This document shows, in pieces, positions 20,181 to 30,839 of a DNA stretch of 64,000 nt; position 1 is the stretch's first letter; each line of letters starts with the position of its first letter. The translations under genes were made by a program, and so were the position numbers. Origin of the DNA: Theocolax elegans (lineage: Eukaryota > Arthropoda > Insecta > Hymenoptera > Cerocephalidae); contig CM047426.1 in assembly GCA_026168455.1 (NCBI GenBank), positions 28,517,058-28,581,057 on the forward strand, read 5' to 3'. The notes under the pieces are model-generated. The model was not told where the DNA came from. It did not search any database and was given only the letters and a program-made list of their open reading frames with translations.

Positions 20181-23142
20181 CCGTTTTCCTCCATATTCGA
20201 GGTGTTTTATGCTTGTTTTCCACTTATATTTACGTGTAAACACCATAACTTCCATTTTTTCCGGGTTAACCGATAGTCCACCTCCTTGGCACCACTTATA
20301 TACCTTATTCAAGGCATTTTGCATGATGTCAAATAGTGTTTCTAAAAATGGTCCTCTAACTATTATTGCTAGATCATCTGCATATCCTACAACCTCACAT
20401 CCCGTGTTGGTTAGTAGGCATAATAGTGTGTTCATTACAAGATTCCAGAGGGATGGGGAAATAACCCCCCCCCTGTGGGCATCCCGTGTTCACCCAGCCA
20501 GTTACCTTGGTGTTACCCTTGGTCATTACCAGCTTTCTGTTTGATAACATGAGTTCGACCCAGTCAGTAACTGGCTGAGCTATTCCATGTCTCCTCATTG
20601 CCTCCTTGATTACTCTTTTGGAGGTATGGTTGAAAGCTCCTTCTATGTCTAAAAAGACCACTAGAGCGAAGCCTCCGTTTTCAATTTGTTCTTCAATCAG
20701 GTTCACTATTTTGCACAGAGCAGTCTCAGTAGAGTGTCCTGCTCTGTACGCATACTGATCCCTATGAAGTGGTCGTTCTTTTAAAGGTTTATCTTTAATA
20801 TGTCTATCTATGAGCCTTTCCATTGTCTTCAGCATAAACGATGTGAGACTTATAGGTCGGAAGTCTTTAGGAGAAGTATAGCTCCCCTTACCTGCTTTCG
20901 GAATGAACGTCACTCTCGTTCCCTTCCAACTTTCTGGAATATGGCATAATTCCAGACTTGCCCTAATAAGTCTGGTCATTGGACGGATAATGCACTCCCC
21001 CGCCCTTTGTAATAGTGCGGGGTAAATACCATCCAGTCCTGGTGACTTATATGGCCCAAAAGATCCGATGGCCCACCTGACTTTGTCATCTGAGGCAATT
21101 TCGGTCCCCAGCACACTGCATGATCCGGTTTGGATCACCGCATGCTGGTTTCCCGTTCCGTAGTCGTTTGACTCATGAACTTCCATCGCTCCTTCCCCTT
21201 CTTTCGAGAAATCCGGGTAGAAGGATTCGATCAGGCGGTACAACGTTTCTTCGTCCGTCATGGTGTATTTCCCATTTGGCAGTTTAAGTGCTCCCAATAT
21301 AGCTTCCGGATTTTTTGACAAGATCTTGTCCAACCGGGCTGCCTGTGAGCCTTTTCTATGTCGCTGCAAAAGTTGGCCCATGATTCTGCTTGTGCCTTCC
21401 TAATTGCTGCTCGATAGCTGTCTCTTTTACTTGCGTAATGATTCCACTCGTCTGCTGTACCTTTTTTTTGGGCCAGCTTATAGGTTCTCCTTACTTGTTT
21501 CTTGAGACACTCTAGGTTCTCGTTCCACCAGTAGGTTTTATCTCGCTTACCCACCAATGTGGGTCTACAGTTGTTCTCAAAAGCTGAGATAATTCCTTTA
21601 TTTAGTTTATCAGCAGCTTCTTCAAGCTCTTTCCAGTTTAACTTACTGTCAAGAATGACACCTAGATATTTAGCTTTTTCTTTTATTTCTAGCCGTTTTC
21701 CTCCATATTCGAGGTGTTTTATGCTTGTTTTCCACTTATATTTACGTGTAAACACCATAACTTCCATTTTTTCCGGGTTAACCGATAGTCCACCTCCTTG
21801 GCACCACTTATATACCTTATTCAAGGCATTTTGCATGATGTCAAATAGTGTTTCTAAAAATGGTCCTCTAACTATTATTGCTAGATCATCTGCATATCCT
21901 ACAACCTCACATCCCGTGTTGGTTAGTAGGCATAATAGTGTGTTCATTACAAGATTCCAGAGGGATGGGGAAATAACCCCCCCCTGTGGGCATCCCGTGT
22001 TCACCCAGCCAGTTACCTTGGTGTTACCCTTGGTCATTACCAGCTTTCTGTTTGATAACATGAGTTCGACCCAGTCAGTAACTGGCTGAGCTATTCCATG
22101 TCTCCTCATTGCCTCCTTGATTACTCTTTTGGAGGTATGGTTGAAAGCTCCTTCTATGTCTAAAAAGACCACTAGAGCGAAGCCTCCGTTTTCAATTTGT
22201 TCTTCAATCAGGTTCACTATTTTGCACAGAGCAGTCTCAGTAGAGTGTCCTGCTCTGTACGCATACTGATCCCTATGAAGTGGTCGTTCTTTTAAAGGTT
22301 TATCTTTAATATGTCTATCTATGAGCCTTTCCATTGTCTTCAGCATAAACGATGTGAGACTTATAGGTCGGAAGTCTTTAGGAGAAGTATAGCTCCCCTT
22401 ACCTGCTTTCGGAATGAACGTCACTCTCGTTCCCTTCCAACTTTCTGGAATATGGCATAATTCCAGACTTGCCCTAATAAGTCTGGTCATTGGACGGATA
22501 ATGCACTCCCCCGCCCTTTGTAATAGTGCGGGGTAAATACCATCCAGTCCTGGTGACTTATATGGCCCAAAAGATCCGATGGCCCACCTGACTTTGTCAT
22601 CTGAGGCAATTTCGGTCCCCAGCACACTGCATGATCCGGTTTGGATCACCGCATGCTGGTTTCCCGTTCCGTAGTCGTTTGACTCATGAACTTCCATCGC
22701 TCCTTCCCCTTCTTTCGAGAAATCCGGGTAGAAGGATTCGATCAGGCGGTACAACGTTTCTTCGTCCGTCATGGTGTATTTCCCATTTGGCAGTTTAAGT
22801 GCTCCCAATATAGCTTCCGGATTTTTTGACAAGATCTTGTCCAACCGGGCTGCCTGTGAGCCTTTTTCTATGTCGCTGCAAAAGTTGGCCCATGATTCTG
22901 CTTGTGCCTTCCTAATTGCTGCTCGATAGCTGTCTCTTTTACTTGCGTAATGATTCCACTCGTCTGCTGTACCTTTTTTTTGGGCCAGCTTATAGGTTCT
23001 CCTTACTTGTTTCTTGAGACACTCTAGGTTCTCGTTCCACCAGTAGGTTTTATCTCGCTTACCCACCAATGTGGGTCTACAGTTGTTCTCAAAAGCTGAG
23101 ATAATTCCTTTATTTAGTTTCTCAGCAGCTTCTTCAAGCTCC
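20119..23142 (-). repeat. 1512-bp tandem duplication in LOA ORF2
   Basis: Segment 20119-21630 repeats 21631-23142 with almost no differences. The junction lies in the short shared sequence CTCYTTCCAGTTT, which occurs at both original endpoints, so a microhomology-driven or unequal-exchange duplication is likely. On the protein level, KLNWK is followed by ELEEAADKLNKG instead of EHLENQ. Confidence 0.92.
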
Positions 23143-23929
23143 TTCCAGTTTCTTATATGTTCTGGAAAATTTGCTAGTGAGCTGCTTATTTCTTCCTTGT
23201 AGGTTATCCAATTTGTCTTCTTCGGTTTCCTGGTCCATGTTCTAGGATTTGTACCAGGTCCCACTAGGTCGAAAACAATTTTGGCATGATCAGATAGTGT
23301 CGGTTCATCAGATACCCTCCACCTCTTGATCCTATTTGTAATTTCTCCAGTACATAAAGTGATGTCCAATACCTCTGCTCTAAGTTTATTACAGAATGTT
23401 GGCGTTGTACCAGTGTTTAGAATATCTAGTTTGGTTGTGGCTAGATATTCTACCAGTTCCTCTCCTCTCCTATTGATGTCTGTGCTCCCCCACAGTATGT
23501 GATGTGAGTTAGCGTCACAGCCTATTAGGAGCGGTAAGTTTTTACTCTCACAGAAGGTAATTAACCTTTTAACTTCCGTGGGTGGATTTACCTCTCCATC
23601 ATATGGAAAGTACGCTGAGGCAATGACTATGTTTCCAATGCCTTCCGATTCCGTCCTCACCGCTGTCAGGTCTCTTGTACAGAAATCCATCAGCGGGGTT
23701 ACATTTACTCCCTTAGTGATGATACACGTTCTGGGCGTCTCAGCTTGCATGTCCCTGTAACAAACAAGCCCCTTTCCCCTTAAACCCTTGATTGTTCCTC
23801 TCACCGTCCATGGTTCTTGAACCAGTGACAGACCTGTTTGCATCTCTGCCAAACCCTTACGCAATAGTGCAGAAGAGTCTTTGCAGTGATGCAAGTTAAT
23901 TTGTGAGATTTGCAGCGCCTTGAAGGTCA

Positions 23930-25027
23930 TTATTTCGATCTTCCCGGCACTGCTGCCTCTTTATCAGACTCCGCTACCGCCGGCGCGTGTACTTTGAAAG
24001 TGACACGCTCCAGTGAGTAGAAGGGTCTGCAATCTAGAGCCTGAAGGGTTCTAGCTTGGGACTCCGGCATCTGCACCAGAAGAAAGTTGTCCTTCGCTGC
24101 AGCACCGTCGGTAGCCCCCTTGTCGCATTTTACGACCCGCCATGTTGCGGTATTTAGCGTCGGATTGTACCGCATCAGCCTCTGAAGAACCAGCTCCGTG
24201 GGTTTCGGTGCTCCCGGTATCCACGCGCTGGCCTTCACCAGCCTCTGCAGCACCTCCGTTCCGCTGACTGTCAGAGCAGGACCCCGCCAAGGTTTTAGTC
24301 CGGGCACGATCCCACTCAGCCAATCCGCGGACCGTTGATCCTCTGCTATTATCACAAACACTCCCCCCCTGCAGAAGGACGCAACAAACCTTGGCAGCTG
24401 CTCAGGAGGAAGGACATCTGTCTCCTCCTCCAGAGCATTCCTGAAGTCTTCAAACTGTCCTGTAGTAAGAAGCACCTCAGGATATTCTGCTGATGTCACG
24501 ACCCTCGACAGAGGGTTCGTTCTCTGTGCTGTTGTAAGTCCCACACTACATTTCGGCTTTTCAGCACTCTGAGTGTTACTTACCTGTGCCGGCTTGTTTT
24601 TATGCCGTTTTTGTGTCCGCGGGTCCTCTGGCGGCGTGTCCTTCCCTCTTTTCCCCATAAGAGGCGTTGAGGGAGGTCTCTCCGCGCTTTGAGCCCGCAT
24701 TTCTTGCTTTCTGAGCTTTCGCCTGCGGTTTTTCTCCGCATAGCGTCCACTCGTCCAGCTTCTTCCTTCATTGGTATCCATTGGCATTCCAGCTCCCGGT
24801 TCGGGATTGGACACCGTCAATGGCCCATCAGGATTTTTAAATTCAGTGGGTTGGTAAGCAGACATCCCACTGGGCGCCGCCTGCTCACCTACCTTTACTC
24901 CAACTACCGGTGACACCGAAGTTACCACCGGCAAATTGGTTGTGTTGAGAGTTGGGATCTCTCCAGGGTTTGTTGACACTTTTGGGCTAGCATCCGAATA
25001 GCCCGTTGCTTTTACAGGGAAGGACAT
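23930..25027 (-). CDS. LOA ORF1, Gag-like RNA-binding protein
   Basis: A 365-residue open frame. The N-terminal ~90 residues are Pro/Thr/Val-rich; about residues 85-150 are basic with two clusters (RYAEKNRRRKLRKQEMR and KRHKNK), a possible nuclear signal or nucleic-acid-binding stretch; about residues 165-350 form a folded domain (SAEYPEVLLTTGQFEDF, GGVFVIIAEDQ, FYSLERVTFKVH) resembling DUF4780, the domain typical of LOA-group ORF1. There are no CCHC knuckles. ORF1 proteins coat the element RNA and chaperone reverse transcription. The start at 25027 is the first ATG of the open frame. The stop and the ORF2 start overlap as TAATG at 23928-23932, which fits termination-reinitiation. The frame is intact. 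Confidence 0.85.
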   Translation of the reverse strand: MSFPVKATGYSDASPKVSTNPGEIPTLNTTNLPVVTSVSPVVGVKVGEQAAPSGMSAYQPTEFKNPDGPLTVSNPEPGAGMPMDTNEGRSWTSGRYAEKNRRRKLRKQEMRAQSAERPPSTPLMGKRGKDTPPEDPRTQKRHKNKPAQVSNTQSAEKPKCSVGLTTAQRTNPLSRVVTSAEYPEVLLTTGQFEDFRNALEEETDVLPPEQLPRFVASFCRGGVFVIIAEDQRSADWLSGIVPGLKPWRGPALTVSGTEVLQRLVKASAWIPGAPKPTELVLQRLMRYNPTLNTATWRVVKCDKGATDGAAAKDNFLLVQMPESQARTLQALDCRPFYSLERVTFKVHAPAVAESDKEAAVPGRSK

Positions 25028-25864
25028 ATCATGGGTTTTTTTTAAGGGGGGTTTTTGATTTGTGTTAAGTGTTTATGTCTGTGGCTCCCTACGAGTGTCC
25101 CCCCTCGTCATCCGAACAGCCCTCGCAAAACAGGCAGCGACCCACTTCGGTCCTACTATAGGAAAGCCCCCCACCCGAAGCAGTAGGGTCCCATCCGGTC
25201 ACTATCCGGCACTACTACCCCTGGCGCGATTATACACTGACTGATAGGGCAGCCAGGCTTTGCTAGTTAGGCCAGCCCGGGCCCCTGTACTATTCAGCGG
25301 CCTAGGAGTGTCTCAACCTAGTTTATCCCAGGGTGCCTCCATGGGTACCCCACCCGTCCGCTTGAGCAGTCTTACTACGAGGAAAGAACACCCACAGTGT
25401 GAGAAGGTGTTTGTGTGTGTGTGAGTGTCTGTTTGTGTCATGTGAATGTGTATAGGTATAGGTGTAATGCTCACTGATAAAGTCCCAGCGTGTCCATCCA
25501 TAACCCGCGCGGAGCATACCCGTTTATAGGGATCTCCTCTTTCACCAGCGAGCCCGTTTATAGAGCTGCCTCTTACAAGCGCTTGGAAAAAGCCGTTTAT
25601 AGGCCTCCCATTCATACCTCTGAGACCCTACCAGTAATACATGAGTGTAAATGATGTGTTGTGTGTCATTCCGTGTCCTGGATAGGAGCCCTTACGTGGG
25701 AATCCCTTCCGGGCCAGAAAGGCCACGGTTTTTTAGAGAGATGTTACTCCTCTATCCCTCCCCAATTACACTGTTTCCAGTGACTTCCGGGCTTGGGACC
25801 GGCTTGCTGAGGTTCACCCGTGGCTACTAGATTTCACCACAAATGAACCTCATCAGGGCTGGGT
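25028..25864 (-). promoter_or_regulatory. LOA 5' untranslated region with structured 5' end
   Basis: This 837-base region should carry the internal promoter. Three copies of CCGTTTATAG occur near 25520, 25553 and 25592. A GT-rich patch lies at about 25406-25450. At the extreme 5' end TGAGGTTCA (25852-25844) pairs with TGAACCTCA (25816-25808), enclosing a GTGG/CCAC stem, while CCC at the first bases could pair with GGG at 25819-25817. No long ORF was seen. Confidence 0.6.
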
Positions 25865-25877
25865 TATATTTAAGGAT
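25865..25877. repeat. Target-site duplication, 5' side of LOA element
   Basis: TATATTTAAGGAT, identical to 17920-17932. Confidence 0.85.
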
Positions 25878-26399
25878 AGTAAAGGAAATTTCCCTGAAAT
25901 GGTATGTGCTTGAATAATTAAATTTATGAATTTATATTTTTACATGCTTCTAAAATCGTAAATTATTTTTCAATTACACTTTGGAACTTTATTCAATTTT
26001 TAGATTACGTAGTTTGCAGTGACAATCATCATTTAATCGATACATGACAAAAATGCCAATTTAGACAGAAGTAGAATGCATTGATTAAGAATCATGATTA
26101 ATTATTGTTTATATCTGCTTATTGTCATGTTTTTGTTAAAATATGCACGCACACATTTGTGAAAAAATTATTAATAACGTAAAGCCAACTAATGGTAGTG
26201 GATATTTTCTTTCTGATTAGTGAATATTCACTGTTTCGAAGAATTTTGTTCACTATTTTGTAGTGACTAACTTTCACTAATAGTTACGCCGAATATTCAA
26301 TATGTAATAGCAGTATTTCATTATTTAACATTTACAGAGTATTTTATATTTATTGTTTTTTTTATAAAATAATTATTGATTCAAATATATGTAATATAC
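25878..26399. other. No gene seen
   Basis: AT-rich spacer. TAGTGAATATTCACT near 26218 and TAGTGAAAGTTAGTCACTA-like sequence near 26258 are short palindromes. Confidence 0.4.
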
Positions 26400-26480
26400 C
26401 GGTTTCTGTTTCCTATCATGCGGATTGTCGTCGTCAGGCTTTCCCACGAGCAGTTGTTCAAAGTTTTCAGGGCGTTGATC
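26400..26480 (-). pseudogene. DQ-type exon, acceptor site lost
   Basis: The 27-codon open stretch on the minus strand begins DQRPENFEQLLVGKPDDDN and ends before a CCG|GTATAT donor. It resembles 14745-14834 (DQRPTHMEQPL). Where the acceptor should be, the sequence is TTTATTG|GATCAACGCCC, with TTG in place of CAG, so it may no longer be spliced. Confidence 0.4.
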
Positions 26481-26614
26481 CAATAAATTAATAATTATTA
26501 TTACATCTATACAAACAGTTAGACGTATTACATGCCAATTACTGAACAATTGTCAGTATTGTATTTTTAGACTTATACTATACCATTTTTTTAACGGGAT
26601 GTCGGCCATGAATT

Positions 26615-26840
26615 AGATGAATTTAGCTTTTTCAACCCAAAAATTGTATTGAAAAAATTTACAATCATTATTTAAAACTTTCATGGGCTTTGATTTTTCA
26701 AAAATATATTTTTTTGCATGAATTATGAGTAAACTTACGTAATGTCAGTAACAACTTAAAAAAATAGGTACGTTTTCCAACCCACAAAAGTTGTTGCTAC
26801 TATTATTAGAAAAATCGTAAAAAAATTCACGCATAATCCT
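26615..26840 (+). repeat. Dispersed repeat, also at 37310-37560
   Basis: Shared blocks include TTTACAATC.TTATT.A.AACTTT, GGCTTTGATTTTTCAA.AATAT, GTAGGTACGTT.TCCAACCCA and GTTGTTGCTA.TATTA.TAGAAAAATC. The copies have the same orientation. Family unknown. Confidence 0.65.
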
Positions 26841-27372
26841 GAAAGCAAACTGAAGGGCCTGGAGCTCTTCTTTTTTTGATTAATTAAACTCGTAACTATT
26901 AAAACTAATTAATAAACTTTCGCGAAGAAATAATATATTAAGAGTTATTAGACATTTTCTAACCGTTAACAGATTTTCTACTAAGTTTAATATATCGCAC
27001 ATACATTTGACTGATTGTTGTGACATTTAGTACTTATTAATAAATGTTAAATAATATTACTAAACTTTTATTGATCAGTATTAAATATGACATCTAGTCA
27101 GTCAAATGTAAATCTTAACCTTAAACAATGTATTACCGGTTAAAAATTTGTTTCTCTGTGTGCTATTTTCACGGCCCGACATCCTCTTACTTTGATTAAA
27201 TTGGTGCCAAGGACGAGCATTTTTTAATCAAGAAGTGCAAAAATAACTTTTATACAAAAAAACATTTTACTTTTAAACGTATTTAAATTAATATTGTATA
27301 GTATCCCTAGTAAAAATGTAACTGTAATTACGGTAAAGAAATACCTATTTTATACTAAATTTATAATTTCGT

Positions 27373-27704
27373 TTAAGGGGGTGCAATACTCACTATTTAC
27401 CATCCCTACCTTACCGACGCAGCAATAATTTGCTGATAAATCTGGAAATAAAGAATTATTTGCCAAACTAAAAGAAGAGGCGCCTCCGCCCATCAATAAT
27501 CTAATTGTCTGATGAATTCAAGACTAAAATATTAAAGCGTTTTCGGGAAAAGACTTACCAAAAATTTTAGGTCAGTTGAAATCGTTTACAAAACTAGACA
27601 TTTTTGGTAAGACTTTACTCGAAAACGCATTAATATTTTGATTTAAAATTCAACACTCAATTAGATTATTGGTAAATGTAGGCGCTCCTTCTCTTAGTTT
27701 TGTA
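27373..27704. repeat. Inverted repeat, TIR-element remnant
   Basis: TTAAGGGGGTGCAATACTCAC at 27373 resembles the terminus of the element at 29532. Arms at about 27462-27563 and 27605-27704 are reverse complements (GCGCCT.C...AATAATCTAATTG; AAAGCGTTTTCG..AAAGACTTACCAAAAAT). The right terminus was not found. Confidence 0.55.
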
Positions 27705-28093
27705 AATACTCTTATATTTTTTAACAGATTTCTACCAGGGATATTACGTACTTAGAACGGAAATGAAGCGGACAGTCTATAGCGAGTGAAAATTGACATC
27801 CGAATGGAAGTTGAGGTTTGCAAAAACTCTCTATAAGCTGAACTTCTTTCCGTCCGTGGTGCTTATACTATTTTTCAGCACAGGGATGCCATATTTAGCA
27901 CTTTTCTGTTTAAGGTTATGCCGGGAAAGTGTTACTTTCGGCCCACCTGTGCTGAAAAATTAAGTTAATATCATAATGGATATATTCCAAATTAAAATAT
28001 TTATCATTAAAGGTCATTGTTAAAAATAGGGTGAAAAAGTAATATTTTATAAATAAATATATAATAAATAAAAATATTTCTTTAATAGTTTTT
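27705..28093. other. No gene; hairpin arms around 27872-27961
   Basis: TTTTTCAGCACAGG at about 27871 is mirrored by CCTGTGCTGAAAAAT at about 27947. No coding signal seen. Confidence 0.4.
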
Positions 28094-28290
28094 TATGCAC
28101 TAAGGGAGTAAAATAGGCTTTCATTCCCGTGGGTGATGTTTAATGCCCGAGCTTCTGCGAGGGCAGTAAATCAACCAAGGAGTAAAGTAAGTGAACTTTA
28201 TTCCCGGAGGGATTAAAATGCGATTTTACTCCCTAAAAAGAGGTCAATAAAGTCATCTTTATAGACCTTCGGGGTGAAAAAGAACTAAGT
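28094..28290 (+). repeat. Dispersed repeat, second copy
   Basis: TATGCACTAAGGGAGTAAAATAGGCTTTCATTCCCG...GATGTTTAATGCCCGAGCTTC is shared with 35990-36092, and its 3' half (GGAGGGATTAAAATGCGATTTTACTCCCTAAAAAGAGGTC) with the minus strand at 8310-8412. Confidence 0.75.
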
Positions 28291-29527
28291 AAGTAAGTAC
28301 TAAGTAAGAAAAGAATTTTTTACTAAAATATTGATATTTTAAGATTTTGCTAGTATGTAATTAAATTTATATTTGCGAACAAATAATTTCTACTGATAAT
28401 AAGATTCATTTACTTACACTATTATCAGAATCATAATTATAATTATGCAGTTCTATGTCCGAATCCTCCTTATCTGATCACTCTCCGATGATTGATCTTC
28501 ATCTATATCTATAATTGTAAATACTCATTATTTAATCTACAAATTTCCTTTGTTACATATATCGTCTAAAATACTCAATTTTGCAATAAGTGCCCACTGT
28601 TAATCTTTAAAATAATACGTACAAATATTTTGAAATATTTTATACTCTTTGCAAAGATGCTCTAAAAAGCAAGAAACCAAAATTTGATGTTACATAAACA
28701 TTCTTAAGCCAACATTGTTTTTGATTATATTTATTTTAATTCTTTCAAGTTATTCTTTATAACTTCCAATAAACTAATGAATGTTAATTTACGACCAAGC
28801 GTTTAATATTAACTATGCAAAAATCCTCTCGAATTTTTAATTATAATTTATTGTGGCCTCAACTTCTCAGAAATTTTCCGCTTTTTCGAACTCTCATCAA
28901 TACTTATAATGGGTTAAATGAATCCCATGATGAACTAAACACGATCTTCTCTTATTGTAAAGTCTATGCATCGGCCAAGATTTGGGCAATATTATCAGAG
29001 TTATTCTCCTCGTGAAAGACTAAATGACGAATATATTTTTAAAAATGCTTTGTGACATCTTAGAATCGTACTGTAAATCTTAAGATCAATCTTCTTAACA
29101 GTTAAAGAAACAAAGTTGATTAATTTAGTAGTTAAGCAGTCCGGTGTCTGCGCGAAGTTCAAAATAGAAATTATCGTGCCATAAAGTGTTTATGCCCTGA
29201 GTAACAAGTGGTATTATTAGTTAATACATTTACCTTGCACAGAAATAATAAAATCATCTTCATAAGAAGCTAGTTCGCGCATGCATTTCTAAGTGGGCCA
29301 TGGGTTCTCCGCTTGGGCCTCTGTCCATACAGTTCTGATCACATCGTCTCTTATTCGGGTAGCAGCTTTCGCTGGTACACTTTTTGCTCCCGATTTTTAG
29401 CTCTTATCAGTTCTAAAATGGACTTCTCTTTCAATTTTGTAGTTTCAACTGCAAGTTAATTACAATTTAACACATTAAAAACAATTTATTAGAAACATGG
29501 TTGCTATGCTGAGCGAAACAAATGTCT
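28291..29527. other. No supported gene
   Basis: A possible acidic exon on the minus strand near 28420-28520 (DIDEDQSSESD, then SDIELHNYNYDSD in another frame) ends before a GTAAGT at about 28418, but a frameshift breaks it. The 66-codon ORF at 28815 has no family features. Confidence 0.35.
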
Positions 29528-29531
29528 TTAA

Positions 29532-30626
29532 GGGGGTCTCATACTCAATCTTTACCGACCGAGCTAATAGAGTGATAGTATGGTTGAAAAATACTTCAAT
29601 CTAGATAAATATAAAGAATTTCGACAAACTAGAAGATAGGTGCCCTTTCTTTTGTAGTTATGTATCACTGTGCAAAGTTTCTATTTATTATATTGAGGCA
29701 TTGAAGAGAAAACCTTGTATAAAAAACACTATCTACGGCGCCCACATAATGAAATTTTCGTACAAGGTTTTCTCTTACACGCATCAATAAAATGACTAGA
29801 AACTTTGTATAGAAGTAAATAATTATTTAATAAAGGGCATCTAACTGTTTGTTTTGCATAGTTTTATAAAACTAAAAGTAGTTTTATTATCATTATTAAA
29901 AGAATATTTTACGCTAGATGGCAGTACGCACGGATTATGGCAAGCTAGAATATGCTTTCGCCGCCGCCACTATCGACATCACGCATGCGCATTTGTTTCA
30001 GACTCGAGACAAATAGCCGAGCAAAATAATTTGATTTGACTCCTATAAAATTTTTAAATACGTGTCATACTGATACTCATATTATGACTAGTTGAATTTT
30101 CGACATGGCAAATTGAACCGTACTACGTATTTATCATAGATTCAATGTAAAAGGAAACGTACTGCTGCAAGAATCCGGCATATCTATCGATCGACCCAAG
30201 GGAGCGGAGCAAAAATCGACTTGCGAGCCGTGCTCCGCTCCCTTGGGTTCTGCTATCGTTGGTCTTGAGTGTAATGTCGTATTTTTTCAGTATGTAAAAA
30301 AAATAAATACGGATAATCGAAATCTGTACAAATTCTGTAAACCAAACATACGTAACATTTATTATATATGTATATATCGAAATATGGATTATAATAGATA
30401 ATAAAAAATGCGTATAAGTGAAATACGTTATTTTTTAATTTTTATATTGGAAAAAAATAGTCACACTATTTTTATTATGATGCTATCGACATAAGTGGCG
30501 CCATCTACAATCACTTCGATTACGACTTGCCATAGATGCTCTTGATGATAGTTATCATTTCTTATATATAACCAGCATTACCGGCGGTCAGAACGGTAAA
30601 ATCGCAGAATTGAGTATGAGACCCCC
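29532..30626. mobile_element. Non-autonomous TIR element, 1.1 kb
   Basis: GGGGGTCTCATACTCAAT at 29532-29549 is perfectly mirrored at 30609-30626, and TTAA sits immediately outside on both sides. TTAA suggests a piggyBac-type insertion, but because the ends are ...TTAAGGGGG, a TA duplication with ends AGGGGG (Tc1/mariner type) is equally consistent. Internal features are an inverted pair (GAGAAAACCTTGTA near 29709 with TACAAGGTTTTCTC near 29762) and a perfect 18-bp hairpin at 30194-30248. There is no transposase. Confidence 0.75.
30194..30248. repeat. Perfect 18-bp stem hairpin
   Basis: ACCCAAGGGAGCGGAGCA at 30194-30211 pairs without mismatch with 30231-30248 around a 19-base loop. It is GC-rich in an AT-rich element. 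Confidence 0.9.
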
Positions 30627-30839
30627 TTAAACTACATTTATTCTTAATTTAAAGTTTAAAGAGCATAATAAAGTATAATGTTGCTATTATTTCAAATTTG
30701 TTTGTATTATTTAAACAATTTTTATACATCTTTCTATAATTTATAATTTGTTATAGTTGATTGATTTTATACAAACAGTTACAATGAAGTCTCTGAGTTG
30801 CGCTCTGCCCCTATCTCAGAATCTCTAAATTTGTAGGAG

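Larger units (their letters stand above)
18099..23930 (-). pseudogene. LOA ORF2: endonuclease, reverse transcriptase, RNase H
   Basis: ORF2 begins at the ATG at 23930 that shares its A with the ORF1 stop. Residues 1-220 are an APE-type endonuclease (QISQINLHHC, E39 in QEPW, CDANSHHILWGS around D139, LDITLC with D189, SDHAK). The RT follows (YKSPGLDGI, FRPISLTSF, FLDIEGAF, GCPQGGVISP, GYADD, KYLGVILDSKLNWK ending at residue 767). At that point the frame jumps back to the linker, because a 1.5-kb segment is repeated, and the open frame ends at 21258 after 890 residues. The second RT copy has one-base changes near 21355 and in the C-run at 20466. RNase H is split: ELWYTDGSK near 19575 and WIPSHVGIRGNEIADDLAK near 18600. 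A CRMC...HILCEC zinc-type motif precedes the stop at 18099. Not functional as it stands. Confidence 0.9.
17933..25864 (-). mobile_element. LOA-clade non-LTR retrotransposon, rearranged
   Basis: A 7.9-kb element on the minus strand between two copies of TATATTTAAGGAT. It has a 5' untranslated region, ORF1, ORF2 with endonuclease, reverse transcriptase and RNase H regions, and a 3' end of TAA repeats (CTTAATAATAATA). RNase H after RT plus a DUF4780-type ORF1 without zinc knuckles places it in the LOA group (Jockey superfamily). The body is swollen by two internal tandem duplications (1.5 kb and 0.66/0.82 kb), so a complete ORF2 cannot be read. The perfect 13-bp duplication suggests recent insertion, into the intron or flank between DQ-type exons and beside a TA microsatellite. 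Confidence 0.9.

Noticed and set aside
25830..25860. Hammerhead candidate at the LOA 5' end (CTGATGAGG...GAAATC, minus strand)
   Set aside because: Core words are present but no stem II can form between them and there is no suitable cleavage triplet; the pseudoknot reading is more plausible.
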